Shown here piece by piece: positions 8,630 to 16,039 of a DNA stretch of 64,000 nucleotides. Source of the stretch: Paludibacteraceae bacterium (lineage in GTDB: Bacteria; Bacteroidota; Bacteroidia; Bacteroidales; Paludibacteraceae); the NCBI GenBank assembly GCA_024401435.1, contig JAKSLB010000015.1, forward strand, positions 1 to 64,000, read 5' to 3'. A model generated the notes under the pieces. It had not been told where the DNA came from. It did not search any database and saw nothing but the letters and a program-made list of their open reading frames with translations. A program made the translations under genes and the position numbers. Positions within the stretch are counted from its first letter, which is position 1; each line of letters opens with the position of its first letter.

Positions 8630-10351
8630 TCATTCACTCTTCTTATCTTCCACTTGTTTACTAACAGATATTGCTCGTGTGTATTTCCATTTTCTAACAA
8701 AATAGAAAACAAGACCAAACAAAAGGATGGACAAAATAGGTACTACAATATTAAAGACCTTGAAAAATTGATGCATTCCTTTTACACGCGCTTTATTCAA
8801 CAAACGCATCTGTATTTCACGTGACCGTAATTGCATCCAACCGTCATCATCTGTCAAATAATTTACTGCATTTAACAAGAAGTCACCATTACCAAATCGT
8901 TGATTCATATAACGATCGTATCCCAAAGCCATTGGAATTGCATTGGAACCTTTTCCTTGAACCTCATTGCAGATCACATCTCCATCCGACACAATCACCA
9001 TCTTCGTGGGTTTACTTTCTGATATAATCTCCTTTGCACCCGTCACACCTTGCGGTACCATTCGATTCGTAAAGGCTGATGGGAAAACGCCCTCCATCAC
9101 AGCACCTGCCATTACATTTCGAGTGTTGAAATAAAATCCATTTTGTTCGATATTGATGACATCCATACTCACAATAGAAGGTACGTTCTGAATATGTGTT
9201 CCTGAAGAAGTAACCAACAAAGGTGTTTTTCTAATCTTTTCATTGTCATTCACAAAATCGATCGAACTAACAAACTCTGTTTTTACAGGAGCCACATTTT
9301 TTGAAATAGGATGTACAGGCACAGTCAACAAAAGCGGCGAATAATACCAAGGCATCGGTTCATACTTTGTTGCATCCCCTTCACGTGCCGTATTTACAGG
9401 TATCAATGAGCATTGAACATCTTGCAACAGATTTCCATTAATGCGAACTCCATATTTAAACAACATATCCGTTAAATTCACATCATTCTCTATACCAATT
9501 GTTCGAGAAGAGGTGGAGAGACTATCTAATGTAATACGAGCACCATCCATTATCCACAACACACGACCACCTTGCATAATATATTGGTCGATCACAAATT
9601 TATCCGACTCAGAGAATTTCTTCATTGGCGCTGCAATAATGACTGCCTCGTAATCTTTCAACTCTCCTATTTGTCCAGACATAACACCTCTATCCACACG
9701 ATAATAATGACTGAGTGTCTGCATAAAATCAGCCACTAACAATTCTGGATATTCATCATGTCCTTCCAAGAAAACCACCTTTGGAACCTTTGTGGTGGTT
9801 ATGATACGCAAAGCATCCGTTAATTCATATTCCAAAGTTTCGATTGAAATATTCAAATTTTCCTCTCCCGACTTATGCGGTATGTTCTTCAATAAATTAA
9901 TGTTTCTTGTCTTTCCTTTGTATGATATTTTTACCCATGGATACACGATTTTTTGGCGCGATTCACCCTCTTCCTCACGATCATACACCATAATACCACG
10001 AATACCCTCCTTTTCTAATTCCTCGTATTTCTTCTCTCGTTGCTCTTTGGTCGCACCTGCAGATGGATTATCAAAACGATATTTCACACTCTTACCAGCA
10101 TAGGCATCAAACTCATCAAGTAACTCCATTGTTGCCTTTCGAAGACGAAGAAATCCGGAATTCAAATCACCGTCTAAATAGATTGTGACGTCCAACTCCT
10201 CTTCTAATCCTTTCAAGAGATTTTTTGTGTTATCAGAAAGACTATAACGTTTTTCCGACGTTAAATCTAAACGGAAAAAATAGCGCTCTGATAAAAAATA
10301 GATTAAGGCAATAATACCTAAAAAAACAACGATATGAATTATCTTTTTCAT
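8630..10351 (-). CDS. gldG: Gliding motility-associated ABC transporter substrate-binding protein GldG
   Basis: About 573 residues with one N-terminal span (IIHIVVFLGIIALIYFLSERYFFRLDLT), a long periplasmic region beginning with the GldG-type SEKRYSLSDNTKNLLK, and a C-terminal span (VVPILSILLFGLVFYFVRKW). GldG works with GldA and GldF in an ABC complex needed for gliding in Flavobacterium, and homologues occur in non-gliding Bacteroidetes. The ATG at 10351 shares a base with the gldD stop (TAATG); an in-frame ATG at 10360 is possible. The usual partner gldF is not beside it. Confidence 0.85.
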   Translation of the reverse strand: MKKIIHIVVFLGIIALIYFLSERYFFRLDLTSEKRYSLSDNTKNLLKGLEEELDVTIYLDGDLNSGFLRLRKATMELLDEFDAYAGKSVKYRFDNPSAGATKEQREKKYEELEKEGIRGIMVYDREEEGESRQKIVYPWVKISYKGKTRNINLLKNIPHKSGEENLNISIETLEYELTDALRIITTTKVPKVVFLEGHDEYPELLVADFMQTLSHYYRVDRGVMSGQIGELKDYEAVIIAAPMKKFSESDKFVIDQYIMQGGRVLWIMDGARITLDSLSTSSRTIGIENDVNLTDMLFKYGVRINGNLLQDVQCSLIPVNTAREGDATKYEPMPWYYSPLLLTVPVHPISKNVAPVKTEFVSSIDFVNDNEKIRKTPLLVTSSGTHIQNVPSIVSMDVINIEQNGFYFNTRNVMAGAVMEGVFPSAFTNRMVPQGVTGAKEIISESKPTKMVIVSDGDVICNEVQGKGSNAIPMALGYDRYMNQRFGNGDFLLNAVNYLTDDDGWMQLRSREIQMRLLNKARVKGMHQFFKVFNIVVPILSILLFGLVFYFVRKWKYTRAISVSKQVEDKKSE

Positions 10352-10938
10352 TATTTCCATTCTAGTGATTCGATCAACTGAATAATGTCCTCTCGTATAT
10401 AATCAACCACTGGAGCAATGGAATCCTTCTTAGGATTTTCATTGATATAAAGTGCTCCACGAAGAAAGTGCTTCGTACTATCTGACATAACAAATTGAAT
10501 ATTAGAAGCAGTGTTTCCTTTCAACTCGTATAAGATACCATATACTTTTCGGTCGTCATTCAAATATAATTGTTCTGTAATAGCATCCGCTTTTGATGTA
10601 TGTGGTTTATAAACCAATCGACGAGAATCTTCAGAAAGTGCCTGATAGTTATCATGCAACGTACGATAGGTGCAATAAATTTGCGCATTGTATCGAGGAT
10701 AGACAACATCCAACCATACGGAATCCTGTTCCATCCCCTTAATTTTCACTTCAGCAACATTTTTTGCATAAATGAATTGGCATGGCAAATCATTACTAGA
10801 ATAGAGCGCATACTCTTTTTCTGGTAATTCAATTCTAAAATAACCCCTTGGTTTAGGCATTGAATTGCTACACGAAACTAAGAGCAAGAGTGCCGAAACA
10901 CCCCAAACCATATTCTTCAGTATCCTATTCTTACGCAT
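10351..10938 (-). CDS. gldD: Gliding motility lipoprotein GldD
   Basis: 195 residues. The signal peptide ends in the lipobox LLVSCS (cysteine near residue 23), so it is a lipoprotein. The sequence PKPRGYFRIELPEKEY after the lipobox is the conserved GldD opening. GldD is linked to gliding and type IX secretion assembly. Its ATG overlaps the end of gldE by 8 bp, implying translational coupling. Confidence 0.9.
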   Translation of the reverse strand: MRKNRILKNMVWGVSALLLLVSCSNSMPKPRGYFRIELPEKEYALYSSNDLPCQFIYAKNVAEVKIKGMEQDSVWLDVVYPRYNAQIYCTYRTLHDNYQALSEDSRRLVYKPHTSKADAITEQLYLNDDRKVYGILYELKGNTASNIQFVMSDSTKHFLRGALYINENPKKDSIAPVVDYIREDIIQLIESLEWK

Positions 10939-12250
10939 CTTTTATCGTCATTTTTACTTCCTTAATTCTTCGTTTATCATCTGATACGATTTCGAATAAA
11001 TATCGATCAACCTCTATTATCTCTCCCTTAGCCGGAATATAACCTTTTAATTCCAAAATCAAACCAGCTAAAGTATCCGCATCTCCTTCTAATGGTTCGA
11101 ATACCTCTTTATCAATTTTTTCTATTCGATAAAAGTCAGACAACAACAATTTTCCATCTAACATATAAGAAGAATCATCAATCTTAGTTACCTGTTTTTC
11201 CTCCTCATCATGCTCATCACAGATATCACCAACAATCACTTCAATAATATCTTCCATTGTCACAATTCCAGAGGTACCACCAAACTCATCTACGACAATT
11301 GCCATATGAATATGTTTCTGTTGGAACTCTTTAAACAGATCATCTATCTTCTTATTTTCTGGTACGAAATAAGCTTCTCGAATGAAGTTTTGCCACTGAA
11401 AATCTTTCTTTTGATCAGTATATTGAAGGAAATCTTTTATGAATAATATTCCCTTTACATAATCAATACTTTCATCATAAACAGGTAATCGAGAATATTC
11501 CGATTCACGTATAATCTTCAAGACGGTTTCAAAATCACTTTTATAATCGATATCAACAATATCCACACGAGGTTGCATAATCTCATCCACACTGGTCTTA
11601 CCAAAATTGACAACTCCTCGTAAAATCTCTTTTTCATCCGACTCCGCATCACCCATATTCAACGAATCGGAAATATCATCGATAGCAGCACTACGTTGGG
11701 TACGAGACTCCAAACGACGTTCTACTACTCCCGTTGAATTAATCAAAAGGCGAACTATGGGACAAAAGATAACAGCAAAAATAGAAATAATGGTTGCGCC
11801 ATGACAAATAGTTACCGGATTATCCTTACGCACCATACGATCTGGAATAAACTCAGCAAAAATGAAAAGAAATAGAATGGAGAGGAATACCTCAATCAAA
11901 CATATCCATCCATATGGCAAAGAGATGATCCGCAAACAATAAGCTATTAATAAAGAGCTTAATACAATAGATAATACAATGGTGAAATAACGTGCGACAA
12001 TCACACTACCCAATGTATTCAACGGATTTTCTGACAATGTCTTTAATCGTTTGAATTTAGGATCTGTCGAAATCTTCACCTCTGCCACTTCACTTGCAGT
12101 TAATGAAAAGAACTCCGACTCGAAAAAAGATATATACGAAAGTAAAATAAATGATATCGTTGCAACAAGTGCTGCTAAACCAAACAATATATAAGAACAC
12201 ACAGGTTCTTCAACTAGAATTTGAAAATAATTGAAAAGTGGAATATCCAA
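10931..12250 (-). CDS. gldE: Gliding motility-associated protein GldE (CNNM/CBS/CorC_HlyC)
   Basis: 439 residues: four hydrophobic spans of a CNNM/DUF21 membrane domain (about residues 15-185), a CBS pair (about 225-345, starting near MQPRVDIVDID) and a C-terminal CorC_HlyC domain. GldE is a paralogue of hemolysin/CorC ion-transport proteins and partners GldD. The order ssb-gldE-gldD is conserved in Bacteroidetes as I recall it. The best start is a TTG at 12250, since no ATG occurs near the N-terminus, and a hairpin lies 25 bases upstream. Confidence 0.88.
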   Translation of the reverse strand: MDIPLFNYFQILVEEPVCSYILFGLAALVATISFILLSYISFFESEFFSLTASEVAEVKISTDPKFKRLKTLSENPLNTLGSVIVARYFTIVLSIVLSSLLIAYCLRIISLPYGWICLIEVFLSILFLFIFAEFIPDRMVRKDNPVTICHGATIISIFAVIFCPIVRLLINSTGVVERRLESRTQRSAAIDDISDSLNMGDAESDEKEILRGVVNFGKTSVDEIMQPRVDIVDIDYKSDFETVLKIIRESEYSRLPVYDESIDYVKGILFIKDFLQYTDQKKDFQWQNFIREAYFVPENKKIDDLFKEFQQKHIHMAIVVDEFGGTSGIVTMEDIIEVIVGDICDEHDEEEKQVTKIDDSSYMLDGKLLLSDFYRIEKIDKEVFEPLEGDADTLAGLILELKGYIPAKGEIIEVDRYLFEIVSDDKRRIKEVKMTIKDA

Positions 12251-12274
12251 GGACGTACAATTTTGTTAAACAAA

Positions 12275-12299
12275 CAAGGACGGAAGTTTTCCGTCCTTG
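12275..12299 (-). terminator. Hairpin between ssb and gldE (possible attenuator)
   Basis: Stem CAAGGACGGAA/TTCCGTCCTTG with a 3-base loop, followed on the minus strand by TTTGTTTAAC. The tail is a weak T-run. It sits 25 bases before the gldE start, so it may partly separate gldE from ssb transcription. Confidence 0.55.
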
Positions 12300-12320
12300 C
12301 AAATATATGAAATATTATTG

Positions 12321-12424
12321 AGGGTAAATTCCTCTATTATTAAATATTTTCAAAAAAAGGTTATTCTCCAATCTTTTGTATGCTTTTTGAATTTCTCAAA
12401 CTCACCACAAAATAAATTGGATTT
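12321..12424. repeat. Decayed MITE-like repeat
   Basis: The ends (AGGGTAAATTCCTCTATTAT and AATAAATTGGATTT) are degenerate, but the interior CAATCTTTTGTATGCTTTTT and CTCACCACAAA match the element at 993-1132. It follows the ssb stop codon by 10 bp, the same placement as other copies. Confidence 0.5.
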
Positions 12425-12433
12425 AACTATCCA

Positions 12434-12886
12434 TTAAAATGGCAAATCATTTTCCGAATCAGCCTCTGTTGGCATTGGCGGAATAAGTTGCTGAACACCC
12501 TGTACACTATTCGTTTGTGTAGATGGTGCTAATGGTGCAACACCTCCTTCTGGACGTTTACCCAATAATTCCATTTGATCAGCAATTATTTCCGTCGCAT
12601 AACGAGTATTATTATTCTGATCTGTCCATGAACGTGTACGCAACCTACCTTCAATATAAAGAGATGTACCCTTACGAACATATGATTCAGCCACTTTAGC
12701 TAACCCTCTCCATACTACAATGTTGTGCCATTCTGTACGTTCCGGTACTTCTCTACCATCCTGACGTTTAAATCCGCGATCGGTTGTAGCTAATGAGAAA
12801 CTTGCAACAGGAATATCTTTTTCAACATACCTTACTTCGGGGTCTCTGCCCACATTTCCAACTAAAATTACTTTATTAACAGACAT
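12434..12886 (-). CDS. ssb: Single-stranded DNA-binding protein
   Basis: 150 residues: an N-terminal OB fold starting MSVNKVILVGNVGRDPEVRY, the strand HNIVVWRGLAKVAESYVRKG, a flexible linker rich in Pro, Ala and Gln, and the acidic tip ENDLPF that recruits replication and repair proteins. A minus-strand -7 box TATTTTTG lies at 12932-12925. Confidence 0.95.
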   Translation of the reverse strand: MSVNKVILVGNVGRDPEVRYVEKDIPVASFSLATTDRGFKRQDGREVPERTEWHNIVVWRGLAKVAESYVRKGTSLYIEGRLRTRSWTDQNNNTRYATEIIADQMELLGKRPEGGVAPLAPSTQTNSVQGVQQLIPPMPTEADSENDLPF

Positions 12887-12924
12887 AGATTATAAAATTA
12901 AATTGTTTATAAAAATTATCACCA

Positions 12925-12932
12925 CAAAAATA
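12925..12932 (-). promoter_or_regulatory. -7 box upstream of ssb
   Basis: TATTTTTG on the minus strand, 38 bases before the ssb ATG. It matches TAnnTTTG. It probably drives ssb and, if the hairpin at 12275-12299 is leaky, gldE-gldD-gldG. Confidence 0.5.
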
Positions 12933-12985
12933 AAAAAATAATCATAGGATTCTCTATCCTCAAAACAATTTTTTTCACAAAAATA

Positions 12986-13012
12986 GGCGAATGACATTCA
13001 TTATCATTCGCC
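12986..13012 (-). terminator. Intrinsic terminator after serB
   Basis: Stem GGCGAATGA/TCATTCGCC with a 9-base loop, followed on the minus strand by TATTTTTG. It lies 29 bases after the serB stop and separates it from ssb. The tail overlaps no gene. Confidence 0.7.
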
Positions 13013-13040
13013 CATACTATAAAAGGAATAAACCTTCTTA

Positions 13041-14261
13041 TCATATCGTATCCAAATGGACATCACGAAATCCTAAGAAATAAAGAATTCCATCCAATCC
13101 AATAGTAGAAAGAGACTGCTGTGCATTGGCTTTTACTTTTGGTTTCGCATGGAAAGCAATTCCCAATCCTGCCAAATTCAACATCGGAAGATCATTAGCT
13201 CCATCTCCAACAGCAATCACTTGCTCTAATTCAATCTTCTCAACTTGTGCTATCAAATTCAACAGTTCCGCCTTACGCTTACCATCTATAATATCTCCTA
13301 AATAGTTCCCTGTTAATTTTCCGTTTTGAATCTCCAATTGATTAGCATAAACATAATCAACACCAAAACGCTTTTGAAGATATTTACCGAAATAGGTAAA
13401 TCCTCCTGATAAGATAGCTATTTTAAATCCACATTTCTTTAAAACGGACATCAATCGATCTGCTCCATCCATGATTGGTAAGTTTTCTGCAATCTCACGC
13501 ATCACTGATTCATCCAATCCTTTCAACAAAGAGACGCGACGACGGAAACTCTCAGAGAAATCAATCTCTCCACGCATGGCTGATTCTGTGATTTTACGAA
13601 CTTGATCACCTACCCCAGCACGATCTGCCAATTCATCAATCACCTCTGTTTTTATCAATGTGGAATCCATATCAAAACAGATTAAACGACGGTTTCTTCG
13701 ATACAAATCATCCTTTTGAAAAGAGATATCCACATTCTCCTGAGATGAAATTTCCATAAACCGAGAAGACATCAAACTCTTATCTGCTAATTCTCCACGA
13801 ACAGAAAACTCGATGCATGAACGCTCATGCTCATAATCCTCGTTCAAAGACGGACGACCCGTCAAACGCTTAATAGAATCAATGTTCATAGATTGCTCTG
13901 CAACTGCTTTAGTAACCAATGCCATCTGTTTTGCAGTAATGACATGTCCTAACATCGTCACAACATAGCGACCCTTTCCTTGACGTTCTACCCAATTGTC
14001 ATATTCATTAAAAGTGACAGGTGAGAATCTAACTTGCACACCCAATTCATAACATTTAAAAAGAATATCCTTTAAAATGTAACCCGATTGTTCCGTGTCG
14101 TTGATTTTTACCATAAAGCCTAATGATAAATTATGATGGATATCAGCCTGACCCACATCCAAAATCGTCGCATCATATTTACCTAAAATCTCTGTAATAG
14201 AGGCTGTCACCCATGGCTTGTCCTCACCATGAATATTAATCAATATAACTTCACTTGACAT
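13041..14261 (-). CDS. serB: Phosphoserine phosphatase with ACT regulatory domains
   Basis: About 406 residues. The N-terminal half (about 1-180) holds two ACT-like domains; the C-terminal half is a HAD phosphatase with the nucleophile motif FDMDSTLIKTE, motif II LSGGFTYF and motif III GDGANDLPM. It makes serine from phosphoserine, with the ACT domains likely sensing an amino acid. An in-frame TTG at 14279 exists, but the ATG at 14261 sits better behind the promoter at 14321-14292. Confidence 0.92.
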   Translation of the reverse strand: MSSEVILINIHGEDKPWVTASITEILGKYDATILDVGQADIHHNLSLGFMVKINDTEQSGYILKDILFKCYELGVQVRFSPVTFNEYDNWVERQGKGRYVVTMLGHVITAKQMALVTKAVAEQSMNIDSIKRLTGRPSLNEDYEHERSCIEFSVRGELADKSLMSSRFMEISSQENVDISFQKDDLYRRNRRLICFDMDSTLIKTEVIDELADRAGVGDQVRKITESAMRGEIDFSESFRRRVSLLKGLDESVMREIAENLPIMDGADRLMSVLKKCGFKIAILSGGFTYFGKYLQKRFGVDYVYANQLEIQNGKLTGNYLGDIIDGKRKAELLNLIAQVEKIELEQVIAVGDGANDLPMLNLAGLGIAFHAKPKVKANAQQSLSTIGLDGILYFLGFRDVHLDTI

Positions 14262-14291
14262 ATAGTTCTTCGGTTTCAAAATTTAAAGTCG

Positions 14292-14321
14292 CAAAGATAA
14301 CACATTTAATTGTAAAGACAA
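14292..14321 (-). promoter_or_regulatory. serB promoter (TTG-N19-TATCTTTG)
   Basis: On the minus strand TTG (14321-14319) is followed after 19 bases by TATCTTTG (14299-14292), a full match to the Bacteroidetes primary-sigma consensus. The ATG at 14261 is 31 bases downstream of the box. Confidence 0.75.
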
Positions 14322-14467
14322 TCATTCAAACAATCTATTATTGTCATAAAACTTATCATTTAAATATTTTTCACATATGTTGTAAAACATATTTTTTTTA
14401 AAAAAGGAAATAGGAAGTGAAAGATAGAAATTGCAGTGATCGTGAAACGAAAAGAATTTTAATTCGC

Positions 14468-14498
14468 TTGGGATGTTATTTTGAAATTATTATTTTTG
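14468..14498 (+). promoter_or_regulatory. Promoter of the YhcG-like cassette (TTG-N20-TATTTTTG)
   Basis: TTG at 14468-14470 and TATTTTTG at 14491-14498 with 20 bp between them. It would give a leader of about 110 bases that contains the first 37-bp direct repeat before the ATG at 14619. The intergenic stretch 14322-14467 is AT-rich with nothing else recognised. Confidence 0.7.
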
Positions 14499-14573
14499 TA
14501 TTGTAGGAAATTTTATAACAAAATATTAATAAAAAATAGAATGTAAGTAGTTGAAACAGAAATAATTTTAGAC

Positions 14574-14610
14574 TAACATATTAACTAACAAGCGTTTGCT
14601 TATTATTCGG
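14574..14610. repeat. 37-bp direct repeat, left copy
   Basis: Identical over 37 bp to 15780-15816. It starts TAACATATTAACTAACAAGC and ends TGCTTATTATTCGG, with an internal AAGC/GCTT mini-hairpin. Weaker similarity extends about 20 bp upstream of both copies. The pair brackets the YhcG-like gene exactly. Confidence 0.85.
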
Positions 14611-14618
14611 GTAGACTA

Positions 14619-15743
14619 ATGAATTTTGACATATTAGTACATAAAATTTCAGTTGTTGAACAAGTCATGCTAAATGAAGTTGTTCATGCTATCAATGTGT
14701 CATTAACAGTGCGAAATTGGATATTGGGCTATTACATTGTAGAATTTGAGCAAAACGGCGAAGATAGAGCTGCTTACGGACAAAATCTCTTGAAAAATCT
14801 TGAACAAAGACTACAGAAAAAGGGATTGACGGAAAGACGCTTTAGGGAGTTTCGAAAATTTTATTTGACATATCCTCAATTAGAGCCAGAAATAAGATTG
14901 TACGTCGGAACAAATCTAAATCAAGAGATTCGGCAGATAGCATCCGCCGAATTGGATAGTCTTGGAAATCAAGATAATATGATTCGGCGGACGGCATCCG
15001 CCGAATTGGAACAATGGCAAACTGATCCACACAAAATCTTGTATAAAATTCCTTTTTCGCATTTGTTGATTTTATGCAAGATAGAAGATTCTTTGAAAAG
15101 AGCTTTTTATGAAAGCGAAATCATAAAAGGATGTTGGTCATGTTCTGAATTTGAAAGACAAGTAAACTCGCTTTATTTTGAGAGAACCGGATTGTCGAAA
15201 GACAAAAACAGACTTTCTGAAATTGTCAATCAAAAGTCAGTTTCTCTACGACCCAAAGACATAGTAAAGAATCCGCTGACGCTTGAGTTTCTAGGTTTGC
15301 AGGAGTCAAATGTGGTTATGGAAAATGATTTGGAGAATGCTATTTTAAATCATTTACAGCATTTCCTTCTCGAACTGGGTGACGGATTCTGCTATGAAGC
15401 GACTCAAAAGCGAATTCTTATCGACGACGAATACTTTAAGATAGACTTGGTATTTTACCATCGTATTTTGCATTGCCACGTTTTGGTAGAGTTGAAGACG
15501 GATAAGTTTAGGCATGAATATGCTTCGCAGTTGAACTTGTACCTGAATTATTACAAGAACGAAATTATGCAATCTTCCGACAATCCTCCTATAGGATTGT
15601 TGTTGTGTACTGATTACGGTGAAACAACTGTACAGTATGCAACCGCAGGATTAGATGAAAACTTGTTTGTTTCAAAATATTTGGTAAAGTTGCCGAGTGT
15701 AGATGAAATAAAGAAGTATATTATTGAAATAAATAAACGGTAA
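14619..15743 (+). CDS. YhcG/DUF1016-family PD-(D/E)XK nuclease
   Basis: 374 residues. The N-terminal DUF1016_N domain (about 1-170) shows ARNWxIGxYIVEFEQ-like features (VRNWILGYYIVEFEQNGEDR) and the helix RRFREFRKFYLTYPQ. The C-terminal PDDEXK nuclease domain has KIDLVFYHRILHCHVLVELK at about residues 274-293, giving the D and E-x-K metal ligands. Members are found beside type I restriction genes and in defence islands; the biochemical role is unsettled. Residues 103-130 contain two in-frame palindromic repeats. The gene is a one-gene cassette between 37-bp direct repeats. Confidence 0.82.
   Translation: MNFDILVHKISVVEQVMLNEVVHAINVSLTVRNWILGYYIVEFEQNGEDRAAYGQNLLKNLEQRLQKKGLTERRFREFRKFYLTYPQLEPEIRLYVGTNLNQEIRQIASAELDSLGNQDNMIRRTASAELEQWQTDPHKILYKIPFSHLLILCKIEDSLKRAFYESEIIKGCWSCSEFERQVNSLYFERTGLSKDKNRLSEIVNQKSVSLRPKDIVKNPLTLEFLGLQESNVVMENDLENAILNHLQHFLLELGDGFCYEATQKRILIDDEYFKIDLVFYHRILHCHVLVELKTDKFRHEYASQLNLYLNYYKNEIMQSSDNPPIGLLLCTDYGETTVQYATAGLDENLFVSKYLVKLPSVDEIKKYIIEINKR
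14928..15006 (+). repeat. Two in-frame palindromic repeats inside the YhcG-like gene
   Basis: 14982-15006 is a perfect hairpin, ATTCGGCGGA/TCCGCCGAAT with a 5-base loop; 14928-14952 is the same with one arm mismatch. They are 54 bp apart (18 codons) and both are read in the same frame, coding IRQIASAELD and IRRTASAELE. GC is clearly higher than in the surrounding gene. Confidence 0.8.
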
Positions 15744-15779
15744 AACGATATACAAGAAAAAAGAAATAGAATTTTAAAT

Positions 15780-15816
15780 TAACATATTAACTAACAAGCG
15801 TTTGCTTATTATTCGG
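15780..15816. repeat. 37-bp direct repeat, right copy
   Basis: Perfect copy of 14574-14610, 36 bp after the YhcG-like stop codon. It immediately precedes the long hairpin at 15822-15941, so both the nuclease gene and the hairpin follow the same leader sequence. Confidence 0.85.
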
Positions 15817-15821
15817 TAACT

Positions 15822-15972
15822 GTCCTGAAACCTCGAAAACTTTAGAAACAGAATCAACTCGAATAAGTCAAGTGAATGCCTGCGCTGTATGGCGTGGGCT
15901 TGACTTATCTGTTGATTCGGGCAGTTCGAGGGCCTCAGGACGTGGATAATGTTGAGTCCACGTTCTTTTTTT
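15822..15972 (+). ncRNA. Candidate structured RNA with terminator
   Basis: A nested imperfect palindrome: GTCCTGA (15822-15828) pairs with TCAGGAC (15935-15941), CCTCGAA (15831) with TTCGAGG (15925), GAATCAAC (15851) with GTTGATTC (15911), and ATAAGTCAAG (15863) with CTTGACTTAT (15899). The tip closes by ATGCC/GGCGT. A separate stem CGTGGA/TCCACG (15941-15962) follows, then TTCTTTTTTT, which reads as an intrinsic terminator. No clear TAnnTTTG box was seen, and no reverse transcriptase is nearby. Function unknown; it could be an RNA, a recombination site or a regulatory leader. Confidence 0.55.
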
Positions 15973-16039
15973 GCCCTAATGGAATGTCCGTAGAAAACCG
16001 ATGCAGATAAGTGAGGCGCACAATAATTGGCGCAAAAAA

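Noticed and set aside
15822-15941. Integron attC site
   Set aside because: The hairpin is of suitable size, but RYYYAAC and GTTRRRY core sites are not at its base, and no integrase is present.
15822-15972. Retron msr-msd
   Set aside because: No reverse transcriptase gene in the neighbourhood and no a1/a2 flanking repeats recognised.
16001-16039. Upstream start for the restriction enzyme
   Set aside because: The 13 extra residues lack homology feel, and the ATG at 16040 precedes the conserved fold.
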